From Ectothiorhodospira shaposhnikovii (GTDB lineage: Bacteria > Pseudomonadota > Gammaproteobacteria > Ectothiorhodospirales > Ectothiorhodospiraceae), in NCBI RefSeq assembly GCF_016584105.1, contig NZ_NRSM01000006.1, forward strand, positions 84,541 to 148,540: DNA of 64,000 bases, written 5' to 3'. The notes under the pieces were generated by a model that saw only the letters and a program-made list of their open reading frames with translations, ran no database searches and was not told where the DNA came from. Made by a program: the position numbers and the translations under genes. Positions 37,395 through 44,115 of the stretch are shown here, in pieces. How positions within the stretch are numbered: the first letter of the stretch is position 1; each line of letters starts with the position of its first letter.

Positions 37395-37832
37395 ATGATG
37401 ATGAAGGCTCAGAAGGGTTTTACTTTGATTGAACTGATGATCGTTGTGGCGATCATTGGGATTTTGGCTGCGATTGCGATTCCTGCTTACAATGATTACA
37501 CAGCACGTGGCCAAGTCTCTGAGGCAATGAGTCTGGCCGGCGGAGCACGAACCGCAGTAGCTGAAACGTGGCAATCTACCGGCGACTGGCCTGCAACTAA
37601 TGCTGCAGCCGGGTTGTCAGACGCTGGAGATATCAATGGTACCTACGTTGAGTCAGTCACAATTGGTGCTAACGGCGTTATCACTGCATTAATGCGCAAC
37701 GCGGCCCCGGTTAATGCAGGAATTCGTGGGGGTACCTTGCGTTTCACCCCAACCGATGAAACCGGTTCGGTCTCGTGGGCTTGCTCCAGCACAACCTTGG
37801 CTGACAAATTTCTTCCTGCAGCTTGCCGATAA
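37395..37832 (+). CDS. pilA: Major type IV pilin PilA
   Basis: A 145-residue type IVa prepilin: leader MMMKAQKG, then [20 protein letters not shown] and [17 protein letters not shown], the classical pilin N-terminus. The C-terminal disulfide loop is likely between WACSS and AACR. Three ATGs in a row (37395, 37398, 37401) follow GGAG, and any could serve. The gene uses more A/T-ending codons than its neighbours, as often seen for antigenically variable or transferred pilins. It stands alone with its own sigma-54 promoter and terminator. Confidence 0.95.
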   Translation: MMMKAQKGFTLIELMIVVAIIGILAAIAIPAYNDYTARGQVSEAMSLAGGARTAVAETWQSTGDWPATNAAAGLSDAGDINGTYVESVTIGANGVITALMRNAAPVNAGIRGGTLRFTPTDETGSVSWACSSTTLADKFLPAACR

Positions 37833-37880
37833 TCTCGCAGCTACCTCTTAGAAACTATTGAGGCGTTCTCACTTCGCTTA

Positions 37881-37912
37881 AGACCCCGGCCTCGTGCCGG
37901 GGTCTTTTTTTA
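37881..37912 (+). terminator. Rho-independent terminator of pilA
   Basis: The stem AGACCCCGGC / GCCGGGGTCT has a 5-nt loop and a following run of seven T residues. Confidence 0.95.
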
Positions 37913-37958
37913 TCTGAAAAAAACAGAAACTAAAGAGGAAATTAAAGAAATTAAGAAA

Positions 37959-38027
37959 TTAAAGGACACCCACTTATCGTAAAAACTAAAGGACACCCAA
38001 AGAAACCAAAGGACACCCACTTATCGT
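37959..38027. repeat. Cluster of three GGACACCC repeats before the Y1 transposase
   Basis: The 20-bp sequence AAAGGACACCCACTTATCGT occurs at 37961-37980 and 38008-38027. A shorter copy (AAAGGACACCCAA) lies between them at 37988. The segment just upstream (37912-37960) is a purine-rich, AT-rich tract (repeated AAATTAA/GAAATT). The same 20-mer recurs at 40573-40592, on the other side of the transposase and Rpn genes. Confidence 0.85.
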
Positions 38028-38061
38028 TGACCTCCCCCGCCCTCTCTGAGATCCTCACCCC

Positions 38062-39180
38062 ATGACCCGACCTCGCTCAGAACTGGTGTCCGTCACCGAC
38101 ACGCCCTGGTATCACGTGGTGTCGCGCTGTGTCCGCCGCGCTTTCCTCTGTGGACAGGACCACCACACCGGCCAGAACTTCGAACACCGGCGCGGCTGGA
38201 TCGAGGCCAGGATTCGGCAACTGGCCGCCGTCTTCGCCATCGATGTGGCTGCCTATGCGGTGATGAGCAATCATTACCACATCGTGCTTCGGATTGATCA
38301 GGGCCGTGCCCAGGGCTGGTCGGATGAGGCGGTGCTGCGCCGCTGGACCGGCGTTTTCTCCGGGCCTCCGGTGGTGCAACGGTATCTGGACCCACAGATG
38401 CGGGACACACTGCACGATGCCGAACTGGCCCAGGCGCGGGAATGGGCGCGCACCTACCGCGCGCGTCTGGCGGATCTGTCCTGGTTCATGCGGGTGCTCA
38501 ACGAGACCATCGCTCGCAAGGCCAATGCCGAGGACGGAGTACGGGGGCGGTTCTGGGAAGGTCGTTTCAAAAGCCAGGCCCTGCTGGACGAACAGGCCAT
38601 TCTCAGTGCCATGGCCTATGTGGATCTCAACCCCGTCCGGGCCGGGATCGCCGACACGCCGGAAACCAGCGAGCACACCAGCCTTGAGGCACGCCTGTAC
38701 CCGGACAGGGCCGAGGCACGCATGCAGTCGGCCTTGGCCATAAGCCCTGCCCAGGGAGACGAGACGGTGGCGCACGGGGAGTCCGGGGCCAATATCCCGC
38801 ACTGGCGCGATGCATTACGTTGCGAGCAAAGGTTGGCGCCCCTTGCCATCGCCCCCCTGATGCCCTTTGACGCCACCGGCCGGGAGTCCTGGGCGGTGCC
38901 GTTTGCCTGGGCGGATTATCTGGAGCTGGTGGAGATGCTGGGGCGGTGCGTGCATCCCGCCAAGCGGGGGTACATGCCGGCGCAGACACCGAAGCTGCTG
39001 GATCGTCTGGGCATGGACGCAGAGGCCTTCATTGCCCACGGCTCGAACCTGTTGCAGGCTTTCGGCCATGCCGTGGGCAAACCGGCGAAGCTGGTGGAAC
39101 ATGCGGCCTGCCGTCAGGCGAAATTCCTGCACGGGATGGGCGTGGCCCGGCGGGTGTTTGAGCGGCGGGCGGTGTTGTAG
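38062..39180 (+). CDS. REP-associated-type Y1 (HUH) transposase
   Basis: A 372-residue single-strand transposase of the Y1_Tnp family, most like the RAYT group tied to REP palindromes. It starts MTRPRSELVSVTDTPWYHVV and has the HUH motif in SNHYHIVLR (about residue 75). The helix with the catalytic Tyr is AMAYVDLNPVRAG, after the conserved GRFWEGRFKSQALLDEQAIL. The C-terminal extension of about 160 residues is usual for the larger members. No tnpB accompanies it directly. It sits among GGACACCC repeats and near REP-like hairpins. Confidence 0.9.
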   Translation: MTRPRSELVSVTDTPWYHVVSRCVRRAFLCGQDHHTGQNFEHRRGWIEARIRQLAAVFAIDVAAYAVMSNHYHIVLRIDQGRAQGWSDEAVLRRWTGVFSGPPVVQRYLDPQMRDTLHDAELAQAREWARTYRARLADLSWFMRVLNETIARKANAEDGVRGRFWEGRFKSQALLDEQAILSAMAYVDLNPVRAGIADTPETSEHTSLEARLYPDRAEARMQSALAISPAQGDETVAHGESGANIPHWRDALRCEQRLAPLAIAPLMPFDATGRESWAVPFAWADYLELVEMLGRCVHPAKRGYMPAQTPKLLDRLGMDAEAFIAHGSNLLQAFGHAVGKPAKLVEHAACRQAKFLHGMGVARRVFERRAVL

Positions 39181-39206
39181 GCTATTTGTCTGCAACAGGA
39201 GTGGCC

Positions 39207-40250
39207 ATGACCGATCAAGATCCCACCAGGCCCACGGATCATGACAGCCCGTGGAAGGATGCCCTGGAATCCTATTTCGAGGAATTCACCCAGCTGCTGT
39301 TCCCGGCAATCCATGCCGGGGTGGACTGGTCGCGGGGATATACCCCCATGGACAAGGAGCTGCAGCAGATCACGGCGGATGCCGAAAGTGGCCGGCGCCA
39401 TGCGGACAAGTTGATGAAGGTCCAGGCCCGTGACGGGGCAGAGACCTGGGTGCTGATCCATGTTGAGGTTCAGGGTGAGCCGGAAGACGCCTTTGCCGAG
39501 CGGATGTACACTTATCAGTATCGTCTGAGGGACCGCTACGGCATCGACGTGGTGAGCCTGGCGGTGCTGGCGGATACCCGCTCAAGCTTTCGGCCGATGT
39601 GCTACCGGTATGCCCGCTGGGGTTGCGAGCTGAGTTTCACCTTCCCCACCGCCAAGCTGATCGACTGGGAGGAACGATGGCCGGAGCTGGAGGCGAGCGA
39701 GAATGTCTTTGCCCTGGTGGTGATGGCGCAGATCAAGGCCAAGCGACTCAGGCAGGGTGCCTCGCGCAAGGACACGAAGGTGGCCTTGATCCGGCTGCTC
39801 TATGAACGAGGATACCACCGACGGGAAATCATGCGGCTGTTCCACATCATCGACTGGATGATCCAGCTGCCAAGAGAACTGGAACCCGAATTTGTTCAGG
39901 CGGTCCATGCCATTCAGGAGGAGAGACACATGCCTTATGTGAACACCATTGAGCGCTTGGCGATTGAGCAGGGAATCAAGCAAGGGCTTGAGCAGGGCCT
40001 TGAGCAGGGCCTTGAGCGGGGCCTTGAGCAGGGCCTTGAGCGGGGCCTGGAACGGGGCCTGGAACGGGGCCGTCACGAAGGAGTCGAAGGCACTTTGCGC
40101 AAGTTGATTACCCTGAAGTTTGGCGATCTGCCCGCATGGGCTGATAAACGCTTGGCCTCAGCCACGGATGCCCAGCTGGACGAGTGGGTCCTGCTGATTC
40201 TGTCGGCCGACAGCCTGGACACCTTACTGGTTGAGCCTCCCCACGGCTAA
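39207..40250 (+). CDS. Rpn family (PD-(D/E)XK) nuclease with tandem QGLE/RGLE repeats
   Basis: A 347-residue protein of the recombination-promoting nuclease/putative transposase group. The N-terminal nuclease core includes DKELQQI, ADKLMKVQ and the HVEVQGEPE segment (ExQ motif), followed by YTYQYRLRDRYG. Residues about 250-290 are a tandem 4-residue repeat (QGLEQGLERGLE...), encoded by 12-nt units. The C-terminal 50 residues look like DUF4351 (LRKLITLKFGDLPAWADKRL). ATG 39207 follows AGGAGTGG. The stop codon lies within the right-end hairpin of a neighbouring IS605-type fragment, so the last few codons (EPPHG) are probably foreign. Confidence 0.85.
   Translation: MTDQDPTRPTDHDSPWKDALESYFEEFTQLLFPAIHAGVDWSRGYTPMDKELQQITADAESGRRHADKLMKVQARDGAETWVLIHVEVQGEPEDAFAERMYTYQYRLRDRYGIDVVSLAVLADTRSSFRPMCYRYARWGCELSFTFPTAKLIDWEERWPELEASENVFALVVMAQIKAKRLRQGASRKDTKVALIRLLYERGYHRREIMRLFHIIDWMIQLPRELEPEFVQAVHAIQEERHMPYVNTIERLAIEQGIKQGLEQGLEQGLERGLEQGLERGLERGLERGRHEGVEGTLRKLITLKFGDLPAWADKRLASATDAQLDEWVLLILSADSLDTLLVEPPHG
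39967..40072 (+). repeat. 12-nt tandem repeat inside the Rpn-type gene
   Basis: About nine units of CTTGAGCAGGGC and variants, each encoding LEQG or LERG. Unit length is a multiple of three, so copy-number changes would keep the frame. Confidence 0.85.
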
Positions 40251-40259
40251 AGCCGGGGG
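40239..40259 (-). mobile_element. IS200/IS605-type right-end hairpin
   Basis: CCCC-A-CGGCT-AA-AGCCG-GGGG forms a hairpin with one bulged A, 14 bp beyond the 3' end of the tnpB fragment on the minus strand. This is the position and shape of an IS605-family right end. It contains the TAA stop of the Rpn-type gene. Confidence 0.7.
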
Positions 40260-40272
40260 ATTCCCGTTCTTG

Positions 40273-40572
40273 CTACGTCACCGCTTTCGCGGTGATTTCG
40301 CGTACCGGGTTCAGGGCTGGCTCATGCAGCCCGCCCGCCAAATCCTCAAGATTCAGCGAGCAGCACAGCCCATGCCAGTCGCGGACATTCATGGCCGCGT
40401 TGGCATCGGCGTGCGCCTTGTGTCCACAACGGGTGCAGACGTAGGCATGTTTTTTACGATCATTGATCGCACCACAGTGGTGGCAGGTCTTGCTGGTGTA
40501 GTGGGGACGGACCTTGTCGATGGCCACACCGGCCTGAACCGCCTTGTAGGCCACGAAGGTTTCAAGGAAACT
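40273..40572 (-). pseudogene. tnpB: C-terminal remnant of an IS605-type tnpB
   Basis: About 100 codons of the TnpB C-terminus remain: FVAYKAVQAGVAIDKVRPHY, then the zinc ribbon (TCHHCG ... YVCTRCGH) and the final RuvC-like ADANAAMNVRD with its Asp. The N-terminal about 270-300 residues are missing. Homology stops exactly at the GGACACCC repeat at 40573, so that repeat marks the break. No tnpA of this element is present. Confidence 0.88.
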
Positions 40573-40592
40573 AAAGGACACCCACTTATCGT
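40573..40592. repeat. GGACACCC 20-bp repeat, third full copy
   Basis: AAAGGACACCCACTTATCGT is identical and in the same orientation as the two copies at 37961 and 38008. Confidence 0.9.
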
Positions 40593-40603
40593 TCCCTCCC
40601 GCC

Positions 40604-40681
40604 GTCATTCCCGCGAACGCGGGAATCCAGTCGCGGTTGGAGTGTCCGTCCTGGACTCCCGCTTTCGCGGGAGTGACGGGG
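40604..40681. repeat. REP-like double hairpin
   Basis: GTCATTCCCGCGAACGCGGG and, about 50 bp on, CTCCCGCTTTCGCGGGAG followed by TGACGGG. The two palindromes face each other like a BIME. It starts 12 bp after a GGACACCC repeat. Confidence 0.75.
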
Positions 40682-40779
40682 TAGGAGCTGACTTTGAGTC
40701 CCGGCCTGTCTGCCCTCGCAGTTTCTGTAGAAATCTCGCTCTACTGGAAATTTGTTGCACCTGGTGGCATGGTTTTGCA

Positions 40780-41167
40780 ATGAGACGAGTCTTCAAAACC
40801 CGCACCTTCACACGCTCGATGAAAAAGGCCGGGCTAACCGATGCAGCCCTGTGTGCCGCAGTCGAGGAGATGCGCCAAGGGCTCGTCGATGCTGACCTGG
40901 GTGGCGATGTTGTGAAGAAGCGCGTCGCGCTGCCTGGTCAGGGCAAGCGTGGCGGTGCCAGAACCCATCGTGGCTACGAAAATAGCGGGGCGCTGGTTCT
41001 TCCTCTATGGCTTCAGCAAGAACGAGCGATCCAACATCGACAAGGACGAACTGCGGGTACTCCAGGAGGTGGCAAGGGAGCTGCTTGGTTTTGATGATCG
41101 GCAACTGGCTATTGCGCTGGCTGCCGGTGAAATTGTGGAGATATGTGATGGCGACGACAAAGCGTAA
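40780..41167 (+). pseudogene. RelE/ParE-type toxin gene with a +1 frameshift
   Basis: The first frame encodes MRRVFKTRTFTRSMKKAGLT ... DLGGDVVKKRVALPGQGKRG, and continues properly only in the next frame as IVATKIAGRWFFLYGFSKNE ... GEIVEICDGDDKA. The break is at the CCC of 40964-40966, where one extra C explains it. Removing that base restores a normal toxin of about 128 residues of the RelE-like family (GGARTIVA). In the given sequence translation leaves the toxin frame after about 62 residues. It overlaps its antitoxin by 20 bp. It could be a genuine inactivating mutation or a sequencing error. Confidence 0.85.
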
Positions 41168-41468
41168 CAGCCGAATTCTGGACGAGATGCACGAGACAGC
41201 ACGTGGGCTTCATGGCGCAGGTCTGATCAGCAAGCGTCGCATGGGCGAGTTCGAGGCGCTGTGCAATCTCGATGTGCACGAAATATCGCCGCAGCAGATC
41301 AAGGCGCTGCGTGAACAGGCGCACGTCAGCCAGGCAGTTTTTGCCGCTGTGCTGAACACCAGCCTTTCCACGGTTCAGAAGTGGGAAGTTGGAGACAAGA
41401 AGCCGAGTGGGCCGTCGCTCAAACTGTTGAACCTGATCGAGCGCAAAGGATTGGAAGCGGTGATTTAA
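41148..41468 (+). CDS. Helix-turn-helix antitoxin of the RelE-type pair
   Basis: A 106-residue XRE-type DNA-binding protein: MATTKRNSRILDEMHETARG, then the HTH segment ALREQAHVSQAVFAAVLNTS followed by LSTVQKWEVGDKKPSGPSLK. The domain is in the C-terminal half, as in HigA-like antitoxins that follow their toxin. The ATG (41148) lies inside the 3' end of the toxin gene, the usual coupled arrangement. Confidence 0.88.
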   Translation: MATTKRNSRILDEMHETARGLHGAGLISKRRMGEFEALCNLDVHEISPQQIKALREQAHVSQAVFAAVLNTSLSTVQKWEVGDKKPSGPSLKLLNLIERKGLEAVI

Positions 41469-41484
41469 GGACTTTGAAGACACC

Positions 41485-41543
41485 TGTTCAGGCGGTCCAT
41501 GCCATTCAGGAGGAGAAACACATGCCTTATGTGAACACCATTG
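41485..41543 (+). pseudogene. 59-bp duplicated fragment of the Rpn-type gene
   Basis: This segment matches 39893-39951 of the Rpn-type gene at 58 of 59 positions (encoding VQAVHAIQEE-HMPYVNTI). It is cut off on the left by GACTTTGAAGACACC (41470-41484) and on the right by AAAAGGACACCCAC (41548-41561), a repeat related to those around the transposase. Confidence 0.85.
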
Positions 41544-41547
41544 TAAT

Positions 41548-41561
41548 AAAAGGACACCCAC
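41548..41561. repeat. GGACACCC repeat, short copy
   Basis: AAAAGGACACCCAC, matching the first 13 bases of the 20-mer at 37961. It lies between the Rpn fragment and brnT. Variant copies (GACTTTGAAGACACC) occur at 41470 and 42267. Confidence 0.75.
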
Positions 41562-41642
41562 ATTTTATACCGCACATTTTGCACCGTCTGGTGTATCGTT
41601 GCTTGGTTTGCAGCAACTAGGCCATTGAACCACACTTGATGC

Positions 41643-41924
41643 ATGAATTTCGAATGGGATCAGTCCAAGAGCGATGCATGTTTTGCCGAACGAGGCATCG
41701 ACTTCGGCTACGCCGCCAGAGCCTTTTTCGACCCAGACCGCGTGATTCATGAAGATCTTCGCCATAGCTATGGCGAAGATCGCTATCAACTGATGGGCAA
41801 GATCGAACAGCGGGTATTCGTGGTGGTCTACACGCCAAGAAGCAACGCCATCCGTATCATCTCAGCCCGCAAAGCCAACCAACGTGAGGTCAGGCAATAT
41901 GAAAACAGTCAGAATGACGATTGA
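41643..41924 (+). CDS. brnT: BrnT family ribonuclease toxin
   Basis: A 93-residue toxin starting MNFEWDQSKSDACFAERGID, with the BrnT pattern FDPDRVIHEDLRHSYGEDRY, GKIEQRVFVVVYTPR and IRIISARKANQREVRQYE. The Arg/His/Glu residues expected for BrnT are present. BrnT toxins cut RNA to halt translation, and the downstream antitoxin both neutralises and represses. The 3' end overlaps the antitoxin by 26 bp. The gene contains a perfect 28-bp palindrome. Confidence 0.92.
   Translation: MNFEWDQSKSDACFAERGIDFGYAARAFFDPDRVIHEDLRHSYGEDRYQLMGKIEQRVFVVVYTPRSNAIRIISARKANQREVRQYENSQNDD
41754..41781. repeat. Perfect 28-bp palindrome inside brnT
   Basis: GATCTTCGCCATAG is followed directly by its exact reverse complement with no spacer. 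The codons read E-DLRHSYGED-R, a conserved BrnT segment. Confidence 0.95.
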
Positions 41925-42234
41925 TCCCGCGAGTCCGGAATCGCTGGTTTCCGGGCGCATTGACCCGACGCGGGTGGACGCCACGACCGAGGCCGATATT
42001 GCCAGGCAAGCGGCGGCTGATGAGGAGGCAAGCATGCAGGATACGGCCCGCTTCGTGCGCCGTGTTCGCAAACGTCTGGGATTAAGCCAAGCCGAATTCT
42101 CCAGACGGATTGATGTCCCCCTGGAGAGCATCCGCAACTGGGAGCAGGGCAAGCGGTGCCCCACGGGCGCGGCCAGATCGCTGCTCAAGGTGCTGGACAA
42201 GGCCCCGGAAGCCGCGCTGGCTGCGCTGCACTGA
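41899..42234 (+). CDS. Helix-turn-helix antitoxin partner of BrnT
   Basis: A 111-residue protein starting MKTVRMTIDPASPESLVSGR. It has a short N-terminal segment likely to contact the toxin, an acidic middle (DATTEADIARQAAADEEASM), and a C-terminal XRE-type HTH (LGLSQAEFSRRIDVPLESIR followed by NWEQGKRCP). It takes the place of BrnA, but the HTH is of XRE rather than ribbon-helix-helix type, so I do not use the brnA symbol. Start at 41899 lies within brnT. Confidence 0.88.
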   Translation: MKTVRMTIDPASPESLVSGRIDPTRVDATTEADIARQAAADEEASMQDTARFVRRVRKRLGLSQAEFSRRIDVPLESIRNWEQGKRCPTGAARSLLKVLDKAPEAALAALH

Positions 42235-42481
42235 CCAGTTGCGCGAAAAGCCCCGCCGTTCAGCGAGGACTTTGAAGACACCCACTTTTTGCCCCACGGG
42301 CACTTCACAACCAAGGTGCCCTCCCGCCGTCATTCCCGCGAAGGCGGGAATCCAGGGAAACACTGCCGAATGACTCAGACTCCCGCTTTCGCAGGAGTGA
42401 CGCTCTCAAACCAATCGCGAAAGGACACCTGCCTTTTGCACTCGTACAGCACTGCCGCAGAACCCGGCCACGAGAATCCAA
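42235..42481. repeat. Gene-free repeat patch between two toxin-antitoxin modules
   Basis: The 247 bp contain GACTTTGAAGACACCCAC (42268-42285), a REP-like double hairpin (42327-42402, CATTCCCGCGAAGGCGGGAA and CTCCCGCTTTCGCAGGAG), and another GGACACC copy (42421-42430). No coding frame here looks real. Confidence 0.75.
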
Positions 42482-42949
42482 GTGAGAACAACACTGGAAC
42501 GCTTGACGGAAATGGCATCGGCCGACAGGGAAATTGCCGTGCTATGGCTTTATGGCTCCCGGGCGAAAAATACCGCTACCGAGACGAGCGACTACGACTT
42601 GGCGGTTGCCTTCCGCACACCTGAAAAACGTCCCCTGGAGCGGCGCCTGAGGCCTGAGTTACTGGCCCAGCAGTGGCGGAATCAGCTCGACCTTGCGGAG
42701 GACATGCTCTCGGTTGTCGATATCAATCAGGCACCCATTCCGCTGGCCATGGTGATTATTCGCACAGGAAGGGTTCTGCAGGTCAACGATCCCCTGCGTC
42801 TGGCTCGTGAAGAGAACCGGATCAGTTCAATGTGGGAGCTTGATTACCAGTTCCATGTGCGAAAATTTGCCACCCCTGACACCCAGGAGCCTGACTGTGG
42901 AAATCGAGTACATGAGCGCCATGCGGGAGCATCTGGCCACTCTGACTGA
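42482..42949 (+). CDS. mntA: MntA-type minimal nucleotidyltransferase (antitoxin)
   Basis: A 155-residue MNT-fold protein with the signature GSRAKNTATETSDYDLAV (GS...DxD metal-binding motif) near residues 27-45. In characterised HEPN-MNT pairs this enzyme adds AMP units to the Tyr of the HEPN toxin motif and silences it. The gene starts with GTG 42482, and its 3' end overlaps the HEPN gene by 53 bp. Confidence 0.9.
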   Translation: MRTTLERLTEMASADREIAVLWLYGSRAKNTATETSDYDLAVAFRTPEKRPLERRLRPELLAQQWRNQLDLAEDMLSVVDINQAPIPLAMVIIRTGRVLQVNDPLRLAREENRISSMWELDYQFHVRKFATPDTQEPDCGNRVHERHAGASGHSD

Positions 42950-43304
42950 AGAGCTTGAGCAGCTTCACGCATTGAGTCAGGCGCCGCAGGGCCTGTCGCC
43001 CCTGATATATCGTGCGGCAGAGCGCAACCTGCAACTTTTGACGGAGGCCTGCATAGGGATTGCCAAACAGAGGCTGAAATCTCTTGGCATGACCGTCCCC
43101 AGCGACGCCCGTCAGGCCTTTGCCAAACTGCAAGCGCTTGGACATGACGCCAGCGGCACGCCCTGGAGCAAGGTGATCGGGCTGCGCAATGCACTGGTAC
43201 ATGACTACCTGAATCTGGATGCCAACATCGTGCTGGACATCATCCGGCAGCGTCACTACCAACAGCTCGTCGATTTCGCCTCTGCACAATTGGGGAAACA
43301 TTGA
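42897..43304 (+). CDS. hepT: HepT-type HEPN toxin
   Basis: A 135-residue helical HEPN ribonuclease. The catalytic Rx4-HxY motif is RNALVHDY near residue 103, with Arg, His and the Tyr that MntA modifies all present. GTG 42897 is well supported by AGGAG 7 nt upstream. The alternative ATG 42912 lacks this. It is convergent with znuB, 10 bp away. Confidence 0.9.
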   Translation: MEIEYMSAMREHLATLTEELEQLHALSQAPQGLSPLIYRAAERNLQLLTEACIGIAKQRLKSLGMTVPSDARQAFAKLQALGHDASGTPWSKVIGLRNALVHDYLNLDANIVLDIIRQRHYQQLVDFASAQLGKH

Positions 43305-43314
43305 ACATCATCCT

Positions 43315-44115
43315 TCAGCGCCGCCCCGGCACCGGCATGGGTAACCACCTCAGCAGGCTCATGGCCGCCAATACCAGCACCAGCACGGGGCCAAAGGGCT
43401 GGTCCAGGACCACCGCCAGCACGAAGGACAGCAGATAGGCCGCCACGGCAATCCCGGCCGCCAGCCACAATACCCACACCCAGCCACGGGCCAGGCGCCA
43501 GGCGATCCAGGCCGGCACGAACAGCAGGGCGAAGGCGGCCATGACGCCGAAGCTGGTGGTGGTGATGGCCACGGTGGCCACCACCAGCAGGTCGAACGTG
43601 ATCTGATGAGGCCGCGCCGAGAGGCCGTTGGCCGAAAAATGATCCGGATAGAAACGGGACATGAGCAGACAGCCGGACAACCAGGGCAGGCACAGCACTC
43701 CCGCCACGATCAGGGCCACGGCCGCCATCAGATGAGGACGACCGGTGAAATAAAGCTGCCCATCCATCAAGGACTTGCCCACCATGTCGCCGTGGGCGCT
43801 GAAGGCCGAGGCCACCAGCGCCACACCCCACCCCACCAGGATGAAGATCACATAGTGGTCGTTGCCGGGACGGGTCAGCAGGCCCTTGATGACGGCCAGT
43901 CCACCGGCGGCCACCACGGCACCCAGCATGACCGGCGCGTGCAGCGCCACGGCCACCACGCCGCCCGCGCCCGCCAGTTGGGCATAGGCCAGGGCCGCCA
44001 GCCATTCATCCCGCAGCCGCAGATAGACACCCACCATGGCCGCCACCGGTGCCAGCAACAAACCGGTCACGAAAGGCAGGTGAAACAAGGGATCCAGAAG
44101 CAGTTCAAGCATCAC
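43315..44115 (-). CDS. znuB: Zinc ABC transporter permease (ZnuB-like)
   Basis: An ABC-3 family permease of 266 residues with about eight membrane helices. It starts MMLELLLDPLFHLPFVTGLL and contains the family stretches AYAQLAGAGGVVAVAL and LVVATVAITTTSFGVMAAFA. Last gene of the outer-membrane protein-znuA-znuC-znuB set. It overlaps znuC by 4 nt. Confidence 0.9.
   Translation of the reverse strand: MMLELLLDPLFHLPFVTGLLLAPVAAMVGVYLRLRDEWLAALAYAQLAGAGGVVAVALHAPVMLGAVVAAGGLAVIKGLLTRPGNDHYVIFILVGWGVALVASAFSAHGDMVGKSLMDGQLYFTGRPHLMAAVALIVAGVLCLPWLSGCLLMSRFYPDHFSANGLSARPHQITFDLLVVATVAITTTSFGVMAAFALLFVPAWIAWRLARGWVWVLWLAAGIAVAAYLLSFVLAVVLDQPFGPVLVLVLAAMSLLRWLPMPVPGRR

Noticed and set aside
37959..42430. 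CRISPR array from the GGACACCC repeats
   Set aside because: Too few copies, irregular spacing from 7 bp to 2.5 kb, genes in between, and no cas genes.
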